Below are positions 1 through 7,768 of a stretch of 64,000 nt of DNA, in pieces. Numbering within the stretch: the first letter of the stretch is position 1; every line of letters starts with the position of its first letter. The DNA comes from a virus: IMG/VR virus record IMGVR_UViG_3300046694_000196, positions 1 to 64,000 of that record. One strand, 5' to 3'. The notes below the pieces were generated by a model. It was not told the origin of the DNA. It ran no database searches and worked only from the letters and a program-made list of their open reading frames with translations. A program made the translations under genes and the position numbers.

Positions 1-440
1 AGAACCTGTTCTGGACCGAGAACGCGGGCCGTTCTGGTAAGAAGGTCTGCTTCGGGGGCAGGAGCGCCGAGAAGGGGATCAACACATCGCACTCAGTGAA
101 GTCGATGGGCTGCAGCATGCTCAAGATGCTCATCGAGCAGGACCAGTTGCTGATACAGGACTTCGACACGATCGAAGAGCTTAGCGTGTTCAGCAAGTCA
201 AAGAACAGCTACGCCGCAGAGCCAGGAAAGCACGACGACCTCGTGATGCCCCTGGTGCTGTTCGGCTGGCTCACGTCCCAGGCCAGCTTCAAGGAGCTGA
301 CTAACCAGGACGTGATGAAGGCCCTACGCGAGAGGACCGCCGAGCAGCACGACAGGGACATGATGCCGTTCGGTTTCATCGTGAACGGCACCGAGAGAGA
401 CCCTTTCGACCCCTACGACGAGCTAGACCGACTGTTCTAG
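1..440 (+). CDS. 17: Terminase large subunit gp17, C-terminal part (5' truncated)
   Basis: The reading frame is open from base 3, so the gene begins upstream of the window. About 145 residues remain, corresponding to the end of the nuclease domain and the C-terminal tail of the T4 gp17 packaging motor. Visible features are the aspartate-rich stretch KHDDLVMPLVLFGW, typical of terminase nuclease domains, and an acidic tail. gp17 is the ATP-driven motor and nuclease that cuts concatemers and pumps DNA into the prohead. The position directly before the tail sheath gene matches the T4 order 17-18-19-20. The stop codon overlaps the stop of the convergent gene at 437-718. The family call rests on position and C-terminal features, because the ATPase domain lies outside the window. 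Confidence 0.85.
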   Translation, partial: NLFWTENAGRSGKKVCFGGRSAEKGINTSHSVKSMGCSMLKMLIEQDQLLIQDFDTIEELSVFSKSKNSYAAEPGKHDDLVMPLVLFGWLTSQASFKELTNQDVMKALRERTAEQHDRDMMPFGFIVNGTERDPFDPYDELDRLF

Positions 441-718
441 AACTCGCCGGTGTCCCGGATAGACACGAGCGCGGCGACTGCGACTGCTCGGTCTCTGTAC
501 TCGAAGCGGGTCATGACGAGGGCAGTCTCAGCATCTTCAGTTGCTTTTCCATTGAAAGCGAGGATTTCTTTGATACCTCCGATGGAGTTGCCAGTCAGGG
601 CGTTCGCGTGCCCACAGAAGCAATGGTCGTAGTCTTCGTAGTCCCATGCCTTTGACTCGTCTCGGACGCTCTCTATGAGCCTGTCCAAGAGTTCTCGGTT
701 TCTCACTGCGATCTTCAT
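437..718 (-). CDS. Hypothetical protein, 93 aa
   Basis: A complete small leftward gene that I do not recognise. It begins MKIAVRNRELLDRL, with AGGAG upstream of the ATG and a sigma-70-like promoter at 748-776 on the same strand. The middle carries a CFCGH motif and the C-terminal part is alanine- and valine-rich. Its stop overlaps the stop of the terminase gene, so the two genes converge. The dedicated early-type promoter inside a late gene block suggests a host-takeover protein, which is inference only. Confidence 0.7.
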   Translation of the reverse strand: MKIAVRNRELLDRLIESVRDESKAWDYEDYDHCFCGHANALTGNSIGGIKEILAFNGKATEDAETALVMTRFEYRDRAVAVAALVSIRDTGEF

Positions 719-747
719 GTAGGTTCTCCTTTCGTTTTCCTGTTGTG

Positions 748-776
748 ATTATAACTCCTTTCTCGATGTATGTAAA
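748..776 (-). promoter_or_regulatory. Early-type promoter, leftward
   Basis: On the minus strand TTTACA (771-776) is followed after 17 bases by TATAAT (748-753). It faces the gene at 437-718. The GTTTACA -35 box recurs at many other promoters in this window. Confidence 0.7.
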
Positions 777-794
777 CCCATAAGGAGGCGGTTT

Positions 795-802
795 TATAAA
801 TA
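795..802 (+). promoter_or_regulatory. T4-type late promoter for gene 18
   Basis: TATAAATA lies about 40 bases upstream of the tail sheath start. The following bases, TCCTAAAG, are shared with the late promoter before gene 19 at 4418. This is the T4 late-promoter consensus read by RNA polymerase carrying gp55. Confidence 0.85.
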
Positions 803-841
803 TCCTAAAGCTAAGTAATTCACTATACGAGGAGAACACGC

Positions 842-2833
842 ATGTCGTTCACTGTGAGCCCGGGAGTCAGCGTCAGCGAAATCGACCTGACCACCATCGT
901 CCCGGCAGTCTCTACTACCGAGGGAGCCATCGGCGGCGTCTTCACTTGGGGCCCGGTCGAAGACCGTGACCTGATCAGCTCGCAGGACGAGCTCGCTTCT
1001 CGCTTCGGGAAGCCGACCGCTTCTAACTTCGAGACCTGGTTCTCCGCGTCCAACTTCCTGGACTACGGTAACAAGCTCTGGGTGTCGCGAGCAGCCACCG
1101 TCAACACGTTCAACGCCGTCGCTATCTCTAACACTGCAGCGATCCCGTCGTCCAACACCCAGATCAAGAACGCCACCCACTACGGCACACTCTCGTTCGC
1201 CAACACCTCGCAGATGTACTTCGCGAAGTGGCCTGGCAACCCCGGCAACAGCCTCCTGATCAGCGTCTGCGACTCCGCTAACGCCTACTCGAAGACCATC
1301 TCGATCTCCAACACGACCGTCGCGTTCGCAGTCGGGTCTAACACCGCCGTGGCCACCGCTACGGGCAACACGGTGCCCCTGCTCACAGACCTCGCAGTCA
1401 ACGACTGGGTCAACGTCGGCAACACCACCATCGGCACGCAGTTCATGCAGATCTCCGCGATCGGCTCTTCCGTGACCGCGAACGGCGCGACGAGCGCGAA
1501 CGTCTCGTTCTACGACCGCTATTACCTGACTTCTGACTACACTGAGTCCGCACAGCTCACTCGCTACTGGCAGTTCTTCAACGCAGTCTCGGGCGCGCCT
1601 AACACCACCTCCTACGCGGCTAACCGCGGCGGCGTCGGTGACGAGATCCACGCCGTCATCGTCGACAACGGCGGCGCGATCACCGGTACTCCGGGTCAGG
1701 TCCTCGAGGTCTGGCAGGGCATGTCCCGAGCAGTCGACGCCAAGGGAGAACAGGGCGGCTCTATCTACTACAAGGACGTCCTCAACCAGTCCTCTAACTG
1801 GGTGTGGTACGCCAATGACCGGTCAGGTGCCGGCTCGGTACAGACCGCAGCGTCTTCCGCAGCGGCGACCACTGACCGCGCGTACACCGCGTCCTTCGGC
1901 GGCGGCACCTTCGGGGCTACCGAGAACAGCGTCGGCCTGGGCGACATGATCCGCGCCTACAACCAGTTCCGTGACGCGACTCAAGTGGACGTCAGCCTTG
2001 TCCTCACCGGCAAGGCCGTACCGTCCCACGGCGTCCGCGGCATGGGACTCGCACAGTACCTGATCGAGTCGATCGCGGAGTACCGCAAGGACTGCATCGT
2101 GCTCGTGTCTCCGCAGCTGTCTGACGTGGTCAACAACCCGTTCCAGGAGATGGAGTCGGTCATCCTCACGAGGAACCAGCTCGGCTCGTCTTCCTACGGC
2201 GTGATGGACTCCGGCTACAAGTACCAGTACGACAAGTACAACGACACGTACCGGTGGGTGCCGCTCAACGGCGACGTCGCCGGCCTCATGGTCCGCACCG
2301 ACCTGCTCCGTGACCCGTGGTGGTCGCCTGCCGGCTTCAACCGCGGATCGATCAAGAACGTGACTCGCCTGGCGTACAACCCCGACCAGGGCGACCGAGA
2401 CCTGCTCTACAGCAGCAACGTCAACCCCGTGGTCAACTTCACGGGCGAGGGAACCATCCTCTACGGAGACAAGACCCTCCAGACGAAGGCCTCCGCGTTC
2501 GACCGCATCAACGTCCGCCGGCTCTTCATCGTCCTCGAAAAGGCCATCGCGAGCGCTGCCAAGTACACGCTGTTCGAGTTCAACGACTCGTTCACCCGCG
2601 CGCAGTTCCGCAACATGGTCGAGCCGTACCTGCGAGACATCCAGGGCCGCCGCGGCATCTCGAGCTTCAAGGTAGTGTGCGACGAGACCAACAACACGCC
2701 TGACGTGATCGACAACAACCGCTTCGTGGGCGACCTGTACATCGCTCCCGCGAGGTCGATCAACTTCATACAGCTGAACTTCGTGGCAGTACGGACCGGA
2801 GTCAACTTCACTGAAGTAGTCGGTCAGTTCTGA
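842..2833 (+). CDS. 18: Tail sheath protein gp18
   Basis: This 663-residue protein forms the contractile sheath around the tail tube and matches T4 gp18 (659 aa) in length. The N-terminus MSFTVSPGVSVSEIDLTT is the conserved myoviral sheath start, and the C-terminal part (about 500-660) contains the conserved sheath region with DINRR-like and FTRAQFRNMVEPYL segments. The middle, about 100-330, is Thr/Asn/Ala-rich and variable, as expected of the exposed protrusion domains. The start is set by GGAG about 8 bases upstream of the ATG. A late promoter precedes it and an intrinsic terminator follows at 2856, so it can be expressed as a single-gene late transcript. Confidence 0.97.
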   Translation: MSFTVSPGVSVSEIDLTTIVPAVSTTEGAIGGVFTWGPVEDRDLISSQDELASRFGKPTASNFETWFSASNFLDYGNKLWVSRAATVNTFNAVAISNTAAIPSSNTQIKNATHYGTLSFANTSQMYFAKWPGNPGNSLLISVCDSANAYSKTISISNTTVAFAVGSNTAVATATGNTVPLLTDLAVNDWVNVGNTTIGTQFMQISAIGSSVTANGATSANVSFYDRYYLTSDYTESAQLTRYWQFFNAVSGAPNTTSYAANRGGVGDEIHAVIVDNGGAITGTPGQVLEVWQGMSRAVDAKGEQGGSIYYKDVLNQSSNWVWYANDRSGAGSVQTAASSAAATTDRAYTASFGGGTFGATENSVGLGDMIRAYNQFRDATQVDVSLVLTGKAVPSHGVRGMGLAQYLIESIAEYRKDCIVLVSPQLSDVVNNPFQEMESVILTRNQLGSSSYGVMDSGYKYQYDKYNDTYRWVPLNGDVAGLMVRTDLLRDPWWSPAGFNRGSIKNVTRLAYNPDQGDRDLLYSSNVNPVVNFTGEGTILYGDKTLQTKASAFDRINVRRLFIVLEKAIASAAKYTLFEFNDSFTRAQFRNMVEPYLRDIQGRRGISSFKVVCDETNNTPDVIDNNRFVGDLYIAPARSINFIQLNFVAVRTGVNFTEVVGQF

Positions 2834-2855
2834 TCCGCCAGGTGACGAAACAGAC

Positions 2856-2881
2856 AAAGGGCCCTCACGGGCCCTTTCTTT
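2856..2881 (+). terminator. Intrinsic terminator after gene 18
   Basis: AAAGGGCCC and GGGCCCTTT form a 9-bp stem around a TCAC loop, followed by a T-rich run. It lies 22 bases after the gene 18 stop. Confidence 0.9.
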
Positions 2882-2885
2882 ATTT

Positions 2886-2947
2886 AAAATAGTAGTTTAC
2901 ATCCTCTCCGCGATGGTATACATTGAACTATCAAATCGGAAAGGAAC
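2886..2947 (+). repeat. Promoter-leader cassette, copy 1 (copy 2 at 58241-58303)
   Basis: The first 25 bases and the last 19 bases (ending in the ribosome-binding site GGAAAGGAAC) are identical to 58241-58303. Only the -10 region and initial transcribed bases between them differ. Each copy precedes a different small gene. Confidence 0.85.
2896..2923 (+). promoter_or_regulatory. Early-type promoter
   Basis: TTTACA at 2896 and a TGG-preceded TATACAT near 2917-2923 form a sigma-70-like promoter. It lies directly after the gene 18 terminator and drives the gene at 2954. Confidence 0.75.
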
Positions 2948-2953
2948 GCCGTC

Positions 2954-3178
2954 ATGACCAAGAATTCAAAGTTCGTAACTGCTTTCTCCACCACACGGAA
3001 CGAGCTGCACGTCGGCATCATCGCTGAAGACGGCGGAGTCAGGGTCGACTATCACGGCGACCTAGGTGACTTGACGTTCTGGGAGACCGACTGGAACGAC
3101 GCTTCCAACCCGTGGAAGGGCGGCATGATCGAGGGAGACCACTCTCAGATCTTCGGCCTCGTCCCGCGCTACACATGA
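2954..3178 (+). CDS. Hypothetical protein, 74 aa
   Basis: A small protein I do not recognise. It is acidic, with no membrane segment, and contains DYHGDLGDLTFWETDW in the middle. It has its own early-type promoter and a strong AAAGGA ribosome-binding site 9-10 bases before the ATG. It is probably co-transcribed with the Cys-rich gene that follows 10 bases later. Expression from a promoter immediately after a terminator makes it independent of the late tail genes. Confidence 0.75.
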   Translation: MTKNSKFVTAFSTTRNELHVGIIAEDGGVRVDYHGDLGDLTFWETDWNDASNPWKGGMIEGDHSQIFGLVPRYT

Positions 3179-3188
3179 GGAGTTTGAC

Positions 3189-3359
3189 ATGAACAACCGT
3201 TTCTGCGACTGCAAGCGCTGCGTAAAGCTCCGCAAGAAAGGTCTTGTCCTCGGCACCCGTCGTGAAGGATACTTCATGAACGGAGTGTTCGGATGGAACG
3301 TAGTCAGCGACTATGTCCGCCACGTAAAGTTCAGCAAAGGCAAGAAGCCTTCTCAGTAA
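3189..3359 (+). CDS. Small Cys-containing basic protein, 56 aa
   Basis: The ATG at 3189 follows GGAG in the end of the preceding gene. The product begins MNNRFCDCKRCVKLRKKG, so it has a CxCxxC cluster at residues 6-11 that could bind a metal, and it is rich in Lys and Arg (predicted high pI). I do not recognise a family. Its last 7 bases overlap the end of the convergent gene at 3353-3658. Confidence 0.65.
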   Translation: MNNRFCDCKRCVKLRKKGLVLGTRREGYFMNGVFGWNVVSDYVRHVKFSKGKKPSQ

Positions 3360-3658
3360 TCCACGTAGACGGCCCGAGAGTCTTCTTCGCGACGACGTCT
3401 CCTGGCCTCGGCGTGTCGCGTCTCTTCTTGCGCCACGTATTCCCTGAGCCTGTCTATGACAGCCAGGGCTTCTTCCACAGACCCGTACTCGTGGACGGTC
3501 GTTATCTCATCGATGAATTCTTCCCGGTCCCACCTGTACTTCGCCGGCAAGAACGGGCCATTGTATTCCAAGACGTAGCGCTCTATGACGAACTTGTCGC
3601 CTCGGGGAACGATACACAGGTCTCCCATGGAGTGCTTCTTCTGTCTCTTCCAGAACAT
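3353..3658 (-). CDS. Hypothetical protein, 101 aa
   Basis: The last gene of a four-gene leftward operon. The ATG at 3658 overlaps the upstream stop by one base (TGATG), so it is chosen over an in-frame GTG one codon earlier. The product is highly charged with an Arg/Glu-rich C-terminal third (about residues 75-95). I do not recognise it. Confidence 0.7.
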   Translation of the reverse strand: MFWKRQKKHSMGDLCIVPRGDKFVIERYVLEYNGPFLPAKYRWDREEFIDEITTVHEYGSVEEALAVIDRLREYVAQEETRHAEARRRRREEDSRAVYVDY

Positions 3659-3894
3659 CACTTCATCTCTTTCACTATCTTGAGTGCGGTGTCACGGTCA
3701 GTGCACTTTAACTCAAACGTGTCGATGTGCCCGTCCACCTTGATGTTCGCGCGCTCCAGGATAGTCGCGCCGTCGAACGTCAGGATGATGGTGTTCCGCG
3801 CGTCCTGGCACGAGGCTGCTATGTAGTCTGACTGCAAGAAGCCGACGTGACCCCCGCCGCCGACCAGGTGTACTAGCACCACGATGACCTGCAT
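3658..3894 (-). CDS. Hypothetical protein with hydrophobic N-terminus, 78 aa
   Basis: The start at 3894 (MQVIVVLVHLV) overlaps the upstream stop as TGATG. A longer in-frame extension was rejected because it would overlap the upstream gene. The first about 12 residues are hydrophobic and could be a short signal or membrane anchor. Two cysteines (SCQDAR and LKCTD) suggest a periplasmic disulfide. The family is unknown. Confidence 0.65.
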   Translation of the reverse strand: MQVIVVLVHLVGGGGHVGFLQSDYIAASCQDARNTIILTFDGATILERANIKVDGHIDTFELKCTDRDTALKIVKEMK

Positions 3895-4166
3895 CACTGC
3901 TCTCCCGGTTCTGACTCGCGGGGCTGCTGTCCCGTCAGCCGGAACACGGCCTCGTCGAGTGTCACGCACGAGAAGTCGATCTTCGTGAGCGGTTCAGGAG
4001 GTATCTGTGCCTCCATCATGACCTGCGCGGGCGTCTTGTTGTGGCTGAGGTCGTAGACGTCTTGCCGGCACTCGGCCTCCGTCTGGTGGATGAAGAAGTG
4101 CTGCACCGTCTGGTCTGAGCCGTACAGGTGGAACACCATCATTACTACTGAGTTAAGCGCGGTCAT
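3894..4166 (-). CDS. Hypothetical small protein, possibly exported, 90 aa
   Basis: The product begins MTALNSVVMMVFHLYGSDQ, a weakly hydrophobic N-terminus, and contains a Cys at ECRQD and another at FSCVTL. The two-cysteine layout repeats that of the next gene downstream, suggesting related small exported proteins, but this is inference. It lies in the leftward operon transcribed from about 4370. Confidence 0.65.
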   Translation of the reverse strand: MTALNSVVMMVFHLYGSDQTVQHFFIHQTEAECRQDVYDLSHNKTPAQVMMEAQIPPEPLTKIDFSCVTLDEAVFRLTGQQPRESEPGEQ

Positions 4167-4176
4167 TCCTGGCCCC

Positions 4177-4344
4177 TCACTTGAGTGCGTCGCCCGCGTA
4201 CTCCAGCGTCCCGAAGAACGAGCAGAACGTCGGGGAACCCGTCTTTTCCAGGCAGGTCGGGTTCGACGTGACCGTCATCACCACTACTGCCAGTATGTAA
4301 GCCACGGCGAGGGCGACCGCGGTCTTGGCTACGATTTCTGCCAT
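4177..4344 (-). CDS. Small single-pass membrane protein, 55 aa
   Basis: The first gene of the leftward operon. AAGGAG lies 8 bases before the ATG at 4344. Residues 4-25 (AVALAVAYILAVVVMTV) form one clear transmembrane segment, followed by a short tail with two cysteines (NPTCLEK and PTFCSFF). It is probably an inner-membrane protein with a periplasmic tail. No family is recognised. Confidence 0.7.
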   Translation of the reverse strand: MAEIVAKTAVALAVAYILAVVVMTVTSNPTCLEKTGSPTFCSFFGTLEYAGDALK

Positions 4345-4373
4345 GCCTTACACTCCTTTTCTGATGTGACTAC

Positions 4374-4400
4374 CATATACCAGTTCTCCCGGGATGTAAA
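4374..4400 (-). promoter_or_regulatory. Early-type promoter, leftward
   Basis: On the minus strand the -35 box TTTACA (4395-4400) is followed by a TGG-preceded TATATG (4374-4379). It drives the small-gene operon 4344 to 3353. It lies about 20 bases from the oppositely oriented late promoter of gene 19, so the two transcripts diverge. Confidence 0.65.
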
Positions 4401-4417
4401 CCCGAGACTCATACTTT

Positions 4418-4425
4418 TATAAATA
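4418..4425 (+). promoter_or_regulatory. T4-type late promoter for genes 19-20
   Basis: TATAAATA followed by TCCTAAAG, as before gene 18. It precedes the tail tube gene by about 40 bases. Confidence 0.85.
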
Positions 4426-4465
4426 TCCTAAAGCTTTCAATCAACGCATTTGCGAGGTCTATACC

Positions 4466-5014
4466 GTGTCCTTCTCGATCAATGACATAAGATCACAGCT
4501 CCAGTACGGTGGGGCACGCCCGAGCCAGTTTAACGTGCTCGTGACCAACCCGATCAACCCCGTCGCCGACATCAAGATGCCGTTCCTCTGCCGCGCGGCT
4601 TCGATCCCGGGCAGCACGCTCGGCATCATCAACGTCTCGTACTTCGGACGCACGATCAAGATCCCCGGCGACCGTGAGTTCTCTGCCTGGACCACTGCTG
4701 TCTACAACGACGAGGACTTCGCGGTGCGCGACGCCATCGAGACCTGGTCCAACGCGATCAACGGACTCGAGACCAACATTGCATCGGCCGGCTCCGCTCC
4801 CGGCAACTACAAGTCCCAGGCCACCATCACCCAGTACGGCAAGGACGGCTCTGAGCTGCGCATCTACCAGCTGAACGGCATCTGGCCGTCGGAAGTCGGA
4901 CAAATCGACCTCGACTGGGACACGCGTGACCAGATCGAGACCTTCCAGGTCGTCTGGCAGTACGACTCCTGGAGCATCGTCGGCGGCAACACCGGAGACG
5001 GCGGGGGATCGTGA
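4466..5014 (+). CDS. 19: Tail tube protein gp19
   Basis: The 182-residue product is a gp19-type tail tube monomer, which forms the rigid inner channel for DNA. It begins MSFSINDIRSQLQYGGARPS and contains the family-typical CRAASIPGSTLGIINVSYFGR segment and a C-terminal QVVWQYDSWSI strand. The length is close to cyanophage gp19 proteins and slightly above T4 (163 aa). The start codon is GTG, preceded by GAGG. It sits between gp18 and gp20 as in T4 and is transcribed from its own late promoter. A second gp19-like gene is at 16456. Confidence 0.95.
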   Translation: MSFSINDIRSQLQYGGARPSQFNVLVTNPINPVADIKMPFLCRAASIPGSTLGIINVSYFGRTIKIPGDREFSAWTTAVYNDEDFAVRDAIETWSNAINGLETNIASAGSAPGNYKSQATITQYGKDGSELRIYQLNGIWPSEVGQIDLDWDTRDQIETFQVVWQYDSWSIVGGNTGDGGGS

Positions 5015-5051
5015 TCTAGTCGCTCCGGACCTTTCAGCATGAGGATCACAC

Positions 5052-6611
5052 ATGGCTAGACCAAACCTGTCGCTCTTCGGCTTCTCGATCAAGCGGAACG
5101 AAGAGAAAGAACTCCCGTCATTCGTAGAGAAGCAGGACGACGAGGGCTCAGTGCTCCTCTCGACCGGGGGAGCCTACGGCCAGTACGTCGACATAGAGGG
5201 CTCTGCCAAGACCGAGGCCGAGCTCGTCACGAAGTACCGCGAGCTCGCCAAGGAGGCAGAGGTCGAGTACGCCATCGACGAGATCGTCAACGAGGCCATA
5301 GCCTCTGACGAGAACGACGTGGTGACTATCAACCTCGACAACCTCGAGGGATACTCCGAGAACGTCAAGAAGGTCATCCGCGAGGAGGTCGACAACGTCA
5401 AGGAGCTCCTCGACATCAACAACATCTCGTACGAGCTGTTCCGCCGGTGGTACATCGACGGGCAGATCTACTACCACGTCGTGATAGACGAGAAGGACAC
5501 CTCCAAGGGTATCCAGGAGCTGCGGTACATCGACCCGCGCAAGATCACCAAAGTGCGCGAGATCAGGAAAGACAAGACGTCTGCCAACCTCGACGTCCCG
5601 ATGAAGTTCACCAAGAACGAGTACTACCTCTTCGCTGAGAAGGGCTTCGGCGGCAAGGGCGACGGGTCTCGGGCGTCTGAGCCCTCCACGTCTTACGACC
5701 AGAAGGGACTTAAGATCGCGAAGGACAGCATCATCTTCGCGAACAGCGGGCTGATGGACGAGAACAACAAGCTCGTGCTGTCGTACCTCCACAAGGCCCT
5801 GCGTCCGTTCAACCAGCTACGGTCACTCGAGAACTCCCTCATCATCTACCGGCTCGTGAGGGCCCCCGAGCGCCGCATCTTCTACATCGACGTGGGCAAC
5901 ATGCCGGGCGCGAAGGCCGAGCAGTACCTGCGCGACATGATGGTGAAGCACAAGAACCGCCTGGTATACGACGCCGGCTCGGGTGAGGTGCGTGACGACC
6001 GCAAGCACATGACCATGCTCGAGGACTACTGGTTCCCGCGCCGCAACGGCGAGAGCACCAAGATCGAGACCCTCCCGGGCGGCCAGAACCTGGGCGACCT
6101 CGCGGACCTCGACTACTTCCTCCAGAAGATGTACAAGTCCCTCAACATACCGGTGTCCCGCCTCAACCCCTCCGAGGGCTTCAGCATCGGTCGCCCCTCT
6201 GAGATCACTCGCGACGAGATCAAGTTCCAGAAGTTCATCACGCGGCTGCGCAAGCGCTTCTCCATGCTGCTGTACTCGGCCCTCGAGAAGCAGCTGGTGC
6301 TCAAGAACGTGATCTCCGAGGAAGAGTGGCCCAACATCAAGAACAACGTGTTCTTCGAGTTCGCGGTCGACAACCACTTCAGCGAGATGAAGAACCAGGA
6401 CATACTCCAGAGTCGCTTCGCGCTCGCCGCAGAGGCGGCACAGTGGAACGGCATCTTCGTGTCGTCTGAGTGGATCAAGAAGGAGATCTTCCGACAGACC
6501 GACGAGGACATCGAGGAGATGGAGAAACAGATCGCGAAGGGCAAGGACGAGCCTATCTTCCCGGAACTCATCGCGCAGCCGGACGAGCCGGTTCCTCCCA
6601 AGAATAAATAA
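5052..6611 (+). CDS. 20: Portal protein gp20
   Basis: This 519-residue protein forms the dodecameric portal at the head vertex through which DNA is packaged and released (T4 gp20 is 524 aa). Recognisable family segments include YRELAKEAEVEYAIDEIVNE near residue 65, VDNVKELLDI and RRWYIDGQIYYH near 135, and the region RLVRAPERRIFYIDVGNMPG near 270. It follows gp19 by 37 bases with GAGG before the ATG and is co-transcribed with it. The C-terminus is acidic and proline-rich. Confidence 0.96.
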   Translation: MARPNLSLFGFSIKRNEEKELPSFVEKQDDEGSVLLSTGGAYGQYVDIEGSAKTEAELVTKYRELAKEAEVEYAIDEIVNEAIASDENDVVTINLDNLEGYSENVKKVIREEVDNVKELLDINNISYELFRRWYIDGQIYYHVVIDEKDTSKGIQELRYIDPRKITKVREIRKDKTSANLDVPMKFTKNEYYLFAEKGFGGKGDGSRASEPSTSYDQKGLKIAKDSIIFANSGLMDENNKLVLSYLHKALRPFNQLRSLENSLIIYRLVRAPERRIFYIDVGNMPGAKAEQYLRDMMVKHKNRLVYDAGSGEVRDDRKHMTMLEDYWFPRRNGESTKIETLPGGQNLGDLADLDYFLQKMYKSLNIPVSRLNPSEGFSIGRPSEITRDEIKFQKFITRLRKRFSMLLYSALEKQLVLKNVISEEEWPNIKNNVFFEFAVDNHFSEMKNQDILQSRFALAAEAAQWNGIFVSSEWIKKEIFRQTDEDIEEMEKQIAKGKDEPIFPELIAQPDEPVPPKNK

Positions 6612-6622
6612 AGAGAGAACAA

Positions 6623-7759
6623 ATGACGTCGAGCACATACGCGAAGTTCCTCCGTCGCCTGAACAAGAAGACGAAGTACAACCAGCACGAGCGCTCGATC
6701 GAGCTAAAGAACGAGGAAGAGATGACCGAAGAAGAGTTCCACGAAGAGATCGCCGGCATGGACGAGGAAGCCCTAGAGGCCCTCCTGGAAGCGATCGAGG
6801 GAGACGAGACGCTCGACGAAGTGTCCAAGGAGCGTCTGGCTTCTTACGTAGTCAAGTCTGTCACTTCCCACGCGAAGAACCGCAAGGCCTACAATGACGC
6901 ATCAGAAAAGCGCTACAATCGCGGTAATTCTATGCGTCGCGTCGCAAAGCAGGGACCTGAAGAGGGAGAAAGCAAAGAGAGACACGCGGAACGCGTAGCC
7001 ACCCTCAAGAGAGGCCGCGAGAAGGCTGACTCTGCAATGAAGCATGCTTCTAACAAGCTCGCTAACCGTACTTTGGGACTTAGCCGGGCAGGTGACAGAC
7101 TTGCCAAGGAAGAGTTCTCTCTCGAGGACGTCGTGGCCGCGGCAGTTTCCAAGAAGCCGGTCGACTTCCGTGAGATGGTCGAGGCCCTCATCGAGTCCAA
7201 GGTAGCAGCGGCTATCGACGGATACGTAGAGACTGCCTTCGAGGCGTTCATCGTCCCGGAAGAACAGATCGACGAGGCTAAGTTCAAGCTCAAGAACCGT
7301 CCCGGCCACAACCCTAACGCAACTCCTACCGAGTACAGCGCTGGTGGAGACAAGCTAAAGAAGAGCGGTGACAAGGCCTGGAACGCGGCTCACCGCAAGA
7401 AGACCGTGAACTCGCTCGTCAACAAGAATTCCAAGACCGTCAAGGAAGACGAAGACCTCGACATCGACGAAGTCATCGAGTCCCTGACCGATGACCAGGT
7501 AGAAGAAGTGCTGGCCGAGCTTGAAGCACTGGACCTCGACGGGCTCTCTGAAGAAGAGATCGCGGAAGTGTCCAAGGAGCGTCTCGGTGCTTACATCAAG
7601 AAAGCTAAGACGGATAACGCATTGATCTTTACCGGCAAGAAGAAAGATGGGAAGGTCCGTCACATCGATAATGCCATCGATAAGCTAGCTGCTAAGAATG
7701 AGAAATCAAAGAACCACCGTGCCTTTGAGTTTGGCATCGCTAAACTGATCAAGAAGTAA
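6623..7759 (+). CDS. Prohead core / scaffold-associated protein with repeat motif
   Basis: A highly charged, largely helical 378-residue protein between portal and prohead protease, where T4 encodes the core proteins gp67 and gp68. It contains two copies of a short motif, DEVSKERLASYVVKS (about 65-79) and EVSKERLGAYIKKAK (about 315-329). The second copy is followed by a Lys/Gly/His module ending in DNAIDKLAA that recurs in the next protein. Acidic clusters lie around residues 30-65 and 285-312. It is probably an internal core protein processed by gp21. It is much longer than T4 gp67 (80 aa) or gp68 (141 aa), so the assignment rests on position and composition. Confidence 0.7.
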   Translation: MTSSTYAKFLRRLNKKTKYNQHERSIELKNEEEMTEEEFHEEIAGMDEEALEALLEAIEGDETLDEVSKERLASYVVKSVTSHAKNRKAYNDASEKRYNRGNSMRRVAKQGPEEGESKERHAERVATLKRGREKADSAMKHASNKLANRTLGLSRAGDRLAKEEFSLEDVVAAAVSKKPVDFREMVEALIESKVAAAIDGYVETAFEAFIVPEEQIDEAKFKLKNRPGHNPNATPTEYSAGGDKLKKSGDKAWNAAHRKKTVNSLVNKNSKTVKEDEDLDIDEVIESLTDDQVEEVLAELEALDLDGLSEEEIAEVSKERLGAYIKKAKTDNALIFTGKKKDGKVRHIDNAIDKLAAKNEKSKNHRAFEFGIAKLIKK

Positions 7760-7768
7760 GGGACCGAG

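Noticed and set aside
5823-6638. Long leftward open frame opposite the portal gene
   Set aside because: It is an Arg/Leu/Val-rich mirror of gene 20 codon bias without a ribosome-binding site. Similar long mirror frames opposite genes 18, 19, UvsW, DUF932 and the CCA enzyme were rejected for the same reason.
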